From NCBI GenBank assembly GCA_002733665.1, contig NVWM01000015.1, forward strand, positions 452 through 44,074: a stretch of DNA of 43,623 nt, read 5' to 3'. The notes under the pieces were generated by a model. That model saw only the letters and a list, made by a program, of their open reading frames with translations. It was not told where the DNA came from and made no database searches. Position numbers and translations under genes: made by a program. Each line of letters opens with the position of its first letter. Positions within the stretch are counted from its first letter, which is position 1. Positions 35,465-43,623 of the stretch are shown here, one piece after another. This DNA is from Lutibacter sp. Its GTDB lineage: Bacteria; Bacteroidota; Bacteroidia; Flavobacteriales; Flavobacteriaceae.

Positions 35465-38314
35465 TTATTTACTCAAATACATTTTTCGCCTAGAATATAA
35501 TTCATAGAATTGGTCGTCTTTTAAACTATCAATAAATAAAATACTTTCTCCTGTTGATTTCATTTCAGGTCCTAAGTTTTTATCAACATTTGGAAATTTA
35601 TCAAATGAGAAAACTGGTTGCTTGATAGCATATCCTGTTAATCTTGGATTAAATTTAAAGTCAGTCACTTTATTTACACCAAGCATTACTTTGGTCGCAT
35701 AATTTACATAAGGTTCTTGATAAGCTTTTGCTATAAAAGGAACTGTTCTTGACGCTCTCGGATTTGCCTCGATAATAAATACTGTATCATCTTTTATCGC
35801 AAATTGAATATTCATCAGTCCAACTGTTTTTAGCGCAACAGCTATTCGTTTAGTATGATCTTTAATTTGTTGCATCACAAACTCACCTAAATTAAATGGC
35901 GGAAGTGTTGCGTTTGAATCTCCTGAATGAACTCCACAAGGCTCTATATGCTCCATAATTCCTATGATATACACATTTCCATCAGCATCACAAATTGCAT
36001 CTGCTTCTGCTTCAATCGCTCCATCTAAATAATGGTCTAGCAACAATACATTTCCAGGCATTTTTCTATGCAAGTCAACTACATGCTTTTCTAATTCTTC
36101 TTTGTTAATCACAATTTTCATTCCTTGACCTCCTAATACATATGAAGGTCTAACTAAAATTGGGAAGTCTAATTCGTCAGCGATTGCTAATGCTTCCTCT
36201 GCTGTTGTAGCAGTTCCAAATTCTGGAAATGGAATCTTTAATTCTGTCAATAATTCTGAAAAACGTCCTCTGTCTTCTGCTAAATCCAATGCTTCAAAAC
36301 TCGTACCTATAATTTTGATTCCGTATTTCTCTAGCTTTTCTGCCAATTTTAAAGCAGTTTGTCCACCAAGTTGCACAATAACACCTTCTGGTTTTTCATG
36401 CTGAATGATATCATAAATATGTTCCCAAAAAACAGGCTCAAAATATAATTTGTCAGAAATATCAAAATCGGTAGATACTGTCTCAGGATTACAGTTAATC
36501 ATAATCGTTTCATATCCTGCTTCTCTTGCTGCCAAAACACCATGAACACAGCAATAATCAAACTCAATTCCCTGACCAATTCTGTTTGGTCCAGAACCTA
36601 GAACTACTATTTTTTTCTTTTTGGTGACGACACTTTCATTATCTGCATATTCCTTCCCATCAACAATCATATTGTTTTCAAACGTTGAATAATAATAAGG
36701 TGTTTGCGCATCAAATTCTGCTGCACAAGTATCAACCAATTTATATACTCTGTTGATATTTAACTCCTTACGCTTATTGTAAACTTGGCTCTCTAAACAG
36801 CCCAACATATGTGCTATTTGCCTGTCTCCGTATCCTTTTTGCTTTGCTTCTAACAGTAAATCTTTTGGTAAAACTTCTAATTGATAGGTAGAAATTTCTT
36901 TTTCAATAGCATATAATTCCTCGTATTGTCTCAAGAACCACATATCAATTTTTGTAATTTCATGAATGGTACTCATAGGAATTCCCATTTTTATAGCATC
37001 ATAAATCACAAAAACTCGATCCCAACTCGCGTATTTCAGTTTACTAATAATAGTATCGTAATCTTTATACCCTTTTCCATCTGCACCAATACCATTTCTT
37101 TTTATTTCTAATGATTGTGTTGCTTTGTGCAATGCTTCTTGGAACGAACGTCCAATACCCATCACTTCACCAACCGATTTCATTTGCAATCCTAACGTTC
37201 TATCAGAACCTTCAAACTTATCAAAATTCCAACGAGGAATTTTTACAATTACGTAATCTAGTGTTGGTTCAAATAAGGCAGAAGTTGTTTTTGTAATTTG
37301 ATTATTCAGTTCATCTAAATGATATCCTAATGCCAACTTTGAAGCAATCTTTGCAATAGGATAACCTGTTGCTTTACTTGCAAGTGCTGATGAACGTGAT
37401 ACTCGTGGATTAATCTCAATCGCGATAATATCTTCTTTTTCATCTGGCGAAACTGCAAACTGTACGTTACATCCTCCAGCGAAATCTCCAATAGAACGCA
37501 TCATGTGAATTGCCATATCACGCATTCTTTGATAGGTAGTATCACTCAATGTCATTGCAGGTGCAACTGTAATAGAATCACCTGTATGAATTCCCATAGG
37601 ATCCATGTTTTCTATCGCACAAATGATAACTACATTGTCGTTCTTATCTCTTAGTAATTCTAATTCATATTCTTTCCAACCCAGTAAAGCCTTATCAATC
37701 ATCACCTCATGAATTGGTGAAATCTCTAAACCTCTACTCAACATTTCGTCAAAATCTTCTGGCTTATAAACAATACCTGCTCCTGCTCCACCTAAAGTAA
37801 AGGAAGCTCTAATTACCAAAGGAAAACCAAACTCTTGCGCGATTTCTTTTCCTTTTAAGAAAGATGTTGCTGTTGCTTGAGGTGCCATCGGAATACCAAT
37901 TTCAAGCATTAATTTTCTAAACTTCTCTCTATCTTCTGTAATTTCAATAGCATCAATATCAACACCAATCAATTCTACATTAAAATCATCCCAAATACCT
38001 TTATCCTGTGCTTCTATACATAAATTTAAGGCTGTTTGTCCTCCCATAGTTGGCAAAACTGCATCTACTTGATGAATCTTTAAAATCTCTATGATAGATT
38101 TAGTCGTTAATGGTTTTAAGTACACATGATCAGCAGTCGTTGGATCGGTCATGATTGTTGCAGGGTTTGAGTTGATAAGGACAACTTCAATACCTTCTTC
38201 TCTCATAGAACGAATTGCTTGCGTTCCTGAATAATCAAATTCACATGCTTGACCAATTACGATTGGTCCTGAACCTATAATTAAAACTGACTTTATTGAA
38301 TTATTTTTTGGCAT
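35465..38314 (-). CDS. carB: Carbamoyl-phosphate synthase large subunit lacking the MGS allosteric domain (949 aa)
   Basis: CarB makes carbamoyl phosphate from bicarbonate, two ATP and ammonia supplied by CarA, for arginine and pyrimidines. Both tandem halves are present: GSGPIVIGQACEFDYSGTQA at the first biotin-carboxylase-like domain and GSGPNRIGQGIEFDYCCVH at the second, each with an ATP-grasp (ATPGG-type IEINPRVSRSSALASK and IIEANPRASRTVPFIAK). E. coli CarB is 1073 aa; here the protein stops ~25 residues after the LGPEMKSTGE motif, so the C-terminal MGS-like domain that binds UMP, IMP and ornithine is missing. The end is clean, with no frameshift or remnant. I believe this short form is usual in Flavobacteriaceae. 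carA is not in the window. Confidence 0.95.
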   Translation of the reverse strand: MPKNNSIKSVLIIGSGPIVIGQACEFDYSGTQAIRSMREEGIEVVLINSNPATIMTDPTTADHVYLKPLTTKSIIEILKIHQVDAVLPTMGGQTALNLCIEAQDKGIWDDFNVELIGVDIDAIEITEDREKFRKLMLEIGIPMAPQATATSFLKGKEIAQEFGFPLVIRASFTLGGAGAGIVYKPEDFDEMLSRGLEISPIHEVMIDKALLGWKEYELELLRDKNDNVVIICAIENMDPMGIHTGDSITVAPAMTLSDTTYQRMRDMAIHMMRSIGDFAGGCNVQFAVSPDEKEDIIAIEINPRVSRSSALASKATGYPIAKIASKLALGYHLDELNNQITKTTSALFEPTLDYVIVKIPRWNFDKFEGSDRTLGLQMKSVGEVMGIGRSFQEALHKATQSLEIKRNGIGADGKGYKDYDTIISKLKYASWDRVFVIYDAIKMGIPMSTIHEITKIDMWFLRQYEELYAIEKEISTYQLEVLPKDLLLEAKQKGYGDRQIAHMLGCLESQVYNKRKELNINRVYKLVDTCAAEFDAQTPYYYSTFENNMIVDGKEYADNESVVTKKKKIVVLGSGPNRIGQGIEFDYCCVHGVLAAREAGYETIMINCNPETVSTDFDISDKLYFEPVFWEHIYDIIQHEKPEGVIVQLGGQTALKLAEKLEKYGIKIIGTSFEALDLAEDRGRFSELLTELKIPFPEFGTATTAEEALAIADELDFPILVRPSYVLGGQGMKIVINKEELEKHVVDLHRKMPGNVLLLDHYLDGAIEAEADAICDADGNVYIIGIMEHIEPCGVHSGDSNATLPPFNLGEFVMQQIKDHTKRIAVALKTVGLMNIQFAIKDDTVFIIEANPRASRTVPFIAKAYQEPYVNYATKVMLGVNKVTDFKFNPRLTGYAIKQPVFSFDKFPNVDKNLGPEMKSTGESILFIDSLKDDQFYELYSRRKMYLSK

Positions 38315-38390
38315 TTTATAACTGTTGATTTCTGAATTACAAATATTATATTTTTGATGTTCTATCTAAAATATAGTTATTAAAACTTAT

Positions 38391-38412
38391 TCACTTCGAC
38401 TTCGCTCAGTGA
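38391..38412. repeat. Short hairpin repeat with GAGCGAAGTCGA core
   Basis: On the minus strand the sequence is TCACTGAGCGAAGTCGAAGT plus GA: a 5-bp stem around the core shared with 11851-11874. It lies directly next to the palindromic repeat that follows. Confidence 0.5.
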
Positions 38413-38419
38413 CCACTTT

Positions 38420-38489
38420 TGTCATTCCCGTGAAAACGGGAATCCATTTTGTTGTTTTTTTTGGATTCCGCATCAAGTGCGGAATGACA
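38420..38489. repeat. Palindromic intergenic repeat, hybrid halves
   Basis: The outer ends TGTCATTCC / GGAATGACA match. Inside, the left half is a hairpin on CCCGTGAAAACGGG and the right half a different hairpin on CCGCATCAAGTGCGG. The right half resembles the left half of the repeat at 40422-40491. Confidence 0.8.
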
Positions 38490-38526
38490 CTCACTTTTAT
38501 TTTAATTTATTTTTCTAAAAGCGTTT

Positions 38527-38609
38527 TGTCATTCTGAGTGTAACGAAGAATCTCAACTAATTCTGTTTTAGATTCTTCGTCTCTCTTTCCTCATTCTGTC
38601 AGAATGACA
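38527..38609. repeat. Palindromic intergenic repeat, hybrid of two subfamilies
   Basis: The 83-bp element starts TGTCATTCTGAGTGTAACG, like the arms at 17625 and 28245, and ends CTCATTCTGTCAGAATGACA, like one arm of the long type at 9239 and 11964. It lies between the rpmH terminator and carB. Confidence 0.75.
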
Positions 38610-38618
38610 ATTGGACAT

Positions 38619-38653
38619 AAAAAAAAGGTGTTACTGACAAACAGTAACACCTT
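38619..38653 (-). terminator. Rho-independent terminator of rpmH
   Basis: On the minus strand the 12-bp stem AAGGTGTTACTG / CAGTAACACCTT with a 5-base loop runs into eight T. It lies ~22 bp past the rpmH stop. Confidence 0.9.
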
Positions 38654-38675
38654 ATATATAGATTATACAAATCCA

Positions 38676-38837
38676 TTATTTTTTTGGTCGAGGATCTGAA
38701 GAAACACTTAATCTCTTTCTTCCTTTTGCTCTTCTTCTAGCTAATACTTTTCTACCATTAGCAGATGCCATTCTTTCCATGAAACCGTGTTTGTTTCTTC
38801 TTTTTCTTTTTGATGGCTGATAAGTTCTTTTCGGCAT
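38676..38837 (-). CDS. rpmH: 50S ribosomal protein L34
   Basis: The 53-residue product begins [20 protein letters not shown] and ends [12 protein letters not shown], with [20 protein letters not shown] in between. This is the canonical L34, with a slightly longer C-terminal tail than the 46-aa E. coli protein, as in other Flavobacteriaceae. L34 binds 23S rRNA in the large subunit. It has its own promoter and a strong terminator and is therefore a single-gene unit. It is not next to rnpA or dnaA in this window, unlike in Proteobacteria. Confidence 0.97.
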   Translation of the reverse strand: MPKRTYQPSKRKRRNKHGFMERMASANGRKVLARRRAKGRKRLSVSSDPRPKK

Positions 38838-38909
38838 AGCGAATATATTTTAAATCTATTTAAACTTCTTGTTTTACTTTAATTGCAAAATCTTCTGCTA
38901 AAAGTGGTG

Positions 38910-38939
38910 CAAATATACAATTCATTTTATTTCTGACAA
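38910..38939 (-). promoter_or_regulatory. Bacteroidota-type promoter of rpmH
   Basis: On the minus strand there is -33 TTG (38939-38937), a 19-nt spacer, and -7 TATATTTG (38917-38910). It predicts a leader of about 65-70 nt before the rpmH ATG. Confidence 0.75.
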
Positions 38940-39094
38940 GGACTATTTGTAAAAAATATAAAAATATTTACTAATGCTTTTCTGATAGAAAAAAGAAGTC
39001 TAAAACTAAAACTTTTAAATATCAAAATGGTACCTTCGCTTAAGAGTTGATAAAACAAACTTATCATTATCCTCTGTACGTAATTATATAGAAA

Positions 39095-39922
39095 GTGAAT
39101 ATTACTGAAAATTGTTTGAGTTATTTAAAGGATAATAAATGGGATGATTTAAATTCTATTTTTTCTAATAAAGAATATTGTTCTGAATTATCTTCAGATC
39201 CTATGTTCTCAATCTTTGAGTCCAACTTAGTTAGCGAAATTCAAAAATTTGACAATAACAGTGATGAAAACATTTCATTAGTTCTTGCTCATATTTTTCA
39301 ACTAAGTCAAAATAAAAATTCTTCTTTAACTCTATCAGTAAACTGTACAAAAGAAATTGCCCAACACTTGTTTAAAAAATATCCATTAGAAATATATGCT
39401 GAAATTTTAACTAACAATTACGATGCCAAAACTTTTTTAACAAAAAAATCAATTGAGAAAAAAGAAAAGATAGAGAATGCATTACTCGCTGGAAATTTGA
39501 ATATTAAAATTGGTCAAACTGGAAATTTCGATTTTTCCAAATCAATCTTTAATTCACCTCCTGAAGAGGATTTATATATTGTGGCTAAAAAAGTTTTAAT
39601 AAATGAGATATTATTACCAAACACTGCTCTTAGCACAATCATTGATTCCAAAATAACAAATCTGCTAGACTCACAAAAAACAGAATTTTATTACAAATCA
39701 ACTTTGGATTTATGTATTGTCAATCCAAAAACATATAAACCTGTTTTTTTTATAGAACTAGATAGTAGTTGGCATGACAAACCTAGGCAAATATTAAAAG
39801 ATGCAATGAAAGATGACATTTTTAAAATTGCAGGTTACAAATTACATAGACTTCGAAAGCTCCAAAACAAAAGCATGAATGAAATATTTGAAATATTTAT
39901 TCGGCAAAACTACAATCGTTAA
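39095..39922 (+). CDS. DUF2726 protein, possible nuclease-fold (275 aa)
   Basis: The C-terminal ~120 residues match DUF2726: NEILLPNTALSTIIDSKI, then the strand pair LDLCIVNPKTYKPVFFIELD followed by SSWHDKPRQILKDAMKDDIF and AGYKLHRLRK. The D...E-L-D order with a following basic helix recalls the PD-(D/E)XK/restriction-endonuclease-like fold. The N-terminal ~150 residues are helical and not recognised. The start is a GTG at 39095; no in-frame ATG precedes it, and the next Met is at ~34. It lies two bases before the following gene, so they are one operon. Confidence 0.8.
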   Translation: MNITENCLSYLKDNKWDDLNSIFSNKEYCSELSSDPMFSIFESNLVSEIQKFDNNSDENISLVLAHIFQLSQNKNSSLTLSVNCTKEIAQHLFKKYPLEIYAEILTNNYDAKTFLTKKSIEKKEKIENALLAGNLNIKIGQTGNFDFSKSIFNSPPEEDLYIVAKKVLINEILLPNTALSTIIDSKITNLLDSQKTEFYYKSTLDLCIVNPKTYKPVFFIELDSSWHDKPRQILKDAMKDDIFKIAGYKLHRLRKLQNKSMNEIFEIFIRQNYNR

Positions 39923-39924
39923 TA

Positions 39925-40401
39925 ATGAAACCCTCAACACTCAAACAACTTAAAGATGAATTAAAACATCGCTCGCAAAGTGATTTGTTGGAATTGTGTT
40001 TGCGTTTGGCACGTTTTAAGAAAGAAAATAAAGAATTATTGACCTATTTATTGTTTGAATCAAATAATGAAGAACGCTATATACAAAGTATAAAAGATGA
40101 TATAGACGAGCAGTTTGAAAACATCAATAAGAAAAGTTATTATTTTATAAGAAAGAGTGTTCGGAAAATTTTAAAAGACATAAAAAAATACATTCGCTAT
40201 TCTAAAAAGAAAGAAACAGAAGTTGAACTCCTACTCTATTTCTGCAAAAAATTAAAAAACTTTTCTCCATCTATCAAAAGAAGTGCTCAATTACAAAACT
40301 CTTATAACAGACAGATAGCATTAATTAGGAAAATTATTTTAACACTACACGAAGACTTGCAATATGATTATGAAATGGAAATCCAGAATTTGGAGAGTTG
40401 A
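39925..40401 (+). CDS. Helical hypothetical protein (158 aa)
   Basis: I do not recognise a named domain. The protein is almost all alpha-helix and very rich in lysine and glutamate, opening KPSTLKQLKDELKHRSQSDL and continuing LRLARFKKENKELLTYLLFE, with KSVRKILKDIKKYIRYSKKK in the middle. No signal peptide or membrane segment is visible. It resembles short conserved proteins of Flavobacteriaceae. The ATG follows the DUF2726 stop after two bases, so the two are translated together; a palindromic repeat starts 20 bp after the stop. Confidence 0.75.
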   Translation: MKPSTLKQLKDELKHRSQSDLLELCLRLARFKKENKELLTYLLFESNNEERYIQSIKDDIDEQFENINKKSYYFIRKSVRKILKDIKKYIRYSKKKETEVELLLYFCKKLKNFSPSIKRSAQLQNSYNRQIALIRKIILTLHEDLQYDYEMEIQNLES

Positions 40402-40421
40402 TTTCTCTTTCCATTATTTTT

Positions 40422-40491
40422 TGTCATTCCGCACTTGATACGGAATCCAAAACCAAACTCAATATGGATTCTTGCCTTCGCAGGAATGACA
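40422..40491. repeat. Palindromic intergenic repeat, hybrid halves
   Basis: The 70-bp element has matching outer ends, but its left half carries CCGCACTTGATACGG and its right half TTGCCTTCGCAGG. The left half matches the right half of 38420-38489, and the right half matches the elements at 31714 and 42778. Confidence 0.85.
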
Positions 40492-40608
40492 TAGAAATTC
40501 AAGAAAAAGCAGTAAAAACAACTGCAATACTTCGCAAAAACTTACAATGCAATTATTATTTAGAAAATAATTAATCTATATTTACACCTCAACTAAACCC
40601 CATAATTT

Positions 40609-41028
40609 ATGAGCTTACTTAAATTTAATTTTATCCCTCTTAACAAAGATTTAGGCTTACTACTTGTCCGCATTGCACTAGGAGCAACAATGATTTACGC
40701 ACATGGATGGAACAAACTAATCAATTTCGACACTAAATTTCATTCGTTTCCAGATATTATCGGTATTGGTAACGAAGCAAGTTATATCTTGGTTACATAT
40801 TTTGAAACTATCGGCGCATTAGCATTAATATTAGGACTTTATACAAGGTTTCACGCTCTTGGATTAACAATAGTAATGTTTGTAGGCTTTGTGTTTGTTC
40901 ACAATATGAACCTTGTTGGTAGTAATTCTGGAGAAAAAGCATTCATCTACGGAATAGGTTTTCTGTTATTATTCTTAAACGGAGCAGGAAAATATTCAAT
41001 TGATAGAAAAACTGGAGTTAGGTCATAA
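40609..41028 (+). CDS. DoxX-family membrane protein (139 aa)
   Basis: Four predicted membrane segments (~14-32, ~60-78, ~82-100, ~108-125) and the motif LLLVRIALGATMIYAHGWNKL, with FETIGALALILGLYTRF in the second helix, identify a DoxX family protein. These are small inner-membrane proteins named after a thiosulfate:quinone oxidoreductase subunit; most bacterial members have no known function. It stands alone and is followed by a terminator that also borders the pyrG promoter. Confidence 0.92.
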   Translation: MSLLKFNFIPLNKDLGLLLVRIALGATMIYAHGWNKLINFDTKFHSFPDIIGIGNEASYILVTYFETIGALALILGLYTRFHALGLTIVMFVGFVFVHNMNLVGSNSGEKAFIYGIGFLLLFLNGAGKYSIDRKTGVRS

Positions 41029-41050
41029 ACCTGATTTAAAACAACTTGTA

Positions 41051-41088
41051 AATCCTTTAAAATTTCTTTTTTTTTAAAGGATTCTTTT

Positions 41089-41091
<3 letters not shown>
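41051..41091 (+). terminator. Rho-independent terminator of the DoxX gene
   Basis: A 12-bp AT-rich stem AATCCTTTAAAA / TTTTAAAGGATT (41051-41062 and 41072-41083) is followed by C and seven T (41085-41091). Confidence 0.85.
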
Positions 41092-42749
<1,658 letters not shown>

Positions 42750-42777
42750 TAAAACTGTAATTGTAATTTACTTTAAT

Positions 42778-42846
42778 TGTCATTCCTGCAAAGGCAGGAA
42801 TCTCAATCAATTTTACCAATAGATTCCTGCCTTCGCAGGAATGACA
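42778..42846. repeat. Palindromic intergenic repeat, near-perfect
   Basis: The 69-bp element has left half TGTCATTCCTGCAAAGGCAG and right half CTGCCTTCGCAGGAATGACA, with one mismatch in the arms. It is almost the same as 31714-31784. It lies 28 bp after the pyrG stop. Confidence 0.9.
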
Positions 42847-42958
42847 TCTTAAAGAATGAATCATAATTACAAAACAACAAATCAAACAAAAAACACTACT
42901 TTTGTCGCACTTTTTGTGGAAGTCACAAAAAATATCTGACAAGATGACATTTTAAAAT

Positions 42959-43623
42959 ATGGAACAAAAGAAATTTGACGTAAATAGTTTAATTGGATTT
43001 ATACTATTAGGAGCAATCGGAATGTATTGGATTTATTCTAACCAACCAACTCCTGAAGAACTTGAAAAAGCAAAAATAGAAAGAATACAAGATTCGATAC
43101 AAGCAATTCAAAAAGTTGCAACTCCTATTGTAACACAAGAAAAAACAATTGAAGTTTTATCTGACTCACTTAAGATTGCAAATGCACAAAATGATTTAGG
43201 CTCTTTTGCCAATTCATCAACTATTTCTTCTGAAGGAACTACAGTAATCGAAAATGATGTTTTAAGGTTAACAATCGCCAATAAAGGTGGACAAATTGTT
43301 GAAGCATTTTTAAAAGAATATACTACATTTCATGATGATCCTGTAAAATTAATTCAAGACAATAACGCTTTATTTAACATCAATTTTGGAACTACAGGAA
43401 ATAGAATTCTAAACACCAAAGACCTTAACTTTGAGCCAACATTGACCAAAAATGGTGAAAGTCAAGTACTATCAATGAAACTAAAAGTTGATGCAAATCG
43501 CTTTTTAGAATATCGTTATGAAATAAAACCAAACGATTATATGCTTGATTTTGGGATCCGTTCTCAAGGTTTAGGAAGCGTCTTTAACACATCGCATCCT
43601 GTAAATTTAGAATGGGACTTAAC
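42959..43623 (+). CDS. yidC: Membrane protein insertase YidC (5' part, cut by window edge)
   Basis: The first 221 residues are visible. An ATG at 42959 opens MEQKKFDVNSLIGFILLGAI, so the N-terminal membrane helix (~10-27) is present, followed by a Bacteroidota-type periplasmic domain (VLRLTIANKGGQIVEAFLKEY, then RFLEYRYEIKPNDYMLDFGI). YidC inserts and folds inner-membrane proteins alone or with SecYEG. The position directly after pyrG is common in Flavobacteriaceae. A TACTTTTG -7-like box lies at 42897-42904. Confidence 0.93.
   Translation, partial: MEQKKFDVNSLIGFILLGAIGMYWIYSNQPTPEELEKAKIERIQDSIQAIQKVATPIVTQEKTIEVLSDSLKIANAQNDLGSFANSSTISSEGTTVIENDVLRLTIANKGGQIVEAFLKEYTTFHDDPVKLIQDNNALFNINFGTTGNRILNTKDLNFEPTLTKNGESQVLSMKLKVDANRFLEYRYEIKPNDYMLDFGIRSQGLGSVFNTSHPVNLEWDL

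Overview
The window is an AT-rich chromosomal segment from a member of the Bacteroidota, almost certainly family Flavobacteriaceae. Support comes from proteins with type IX secretion (T9SS) type-B C-terminal domains, TAnnTTTG-type promoter elements, very few Shine-Dalgarno sites, the Bacteroidota-type GlmU-family protein, DUF4199/DUF5606/DUF2807 proteins, and a flavobacterial-style small SRP RNA. I cannot name the genus. Most of the window is core genome in short operons on both strands, and I see no prophage, CRISPR array, transposase or tRNA gene.

Layout. 1-4830: the end of one and two complete T9SS type-B cargo proteins in tandem. 4887-9198: a long RluA-type pseudouridine synthase, a small membrane protein and uvrB. 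9239-12065: three minus-strand genes (lipoprotein esterase, FSA-type transaldolase, SDR oxidoreductase) enclosed by two ~100-bp repeats in opposite orientation. 12148-12241: SRP RNA (ffs, minus) with a recognisable promoter. 12405-17600: DUF4199 protein, family-2 glycosyltransferase, phosphohexomutase and MsbA-type ABC exporter. 17700-20138: NTF2-like protein, then TsaC/Sua5-type threonylcarbamoyl-AMP synthase with CCA-adding enzyme (minus). 20218-23683: a small envelope-glycan patch of three glycosyltransferases, two of them in an operon behind dapD. 23801-28240: ruvX, a methyltransferase, def, a DUF5606 gene, a 15-copy heptamer repeat, mazG, DUF2971 and DUF1801 proteins. 28451-30904: lon. 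31153-34117: an ECF sigma factor operon with a probable anti-sigma protein and two surface beta-repeat proteins. 34156-38837: GlmU-family enzyme, carB without its allosteric domain, and rpmH. 39095-43623: DUF2726 protein, helical hypothetical, DoxX protein, pyrG and the start of yidC.

Intergenic DNA is the least ordinary part. At least ten imperfect palindromes of about 70-100 bp, ending in TGTCATT and AATGACA, lie in intergenic gaps, and most begin within 45 bp downstream of a stop codon. They form several sequence subfamilies and some look like left/right hybrids. This is a REP/dRS3-like, non-coding mobile repeat pattern. The two gaps longer than 300 bp (11837-12404 and 38315-38675) are filled mainly by such repeats plus ffs or the rpmH terminator; outside those I see no gene in them.

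There is no clear new multi-gene system here. The best leads are the palindrome families, the potentially invertible three-gene segment they bound, the palindrome inside the sigma/anti-sigma operon, and the heptamer array before mazG.
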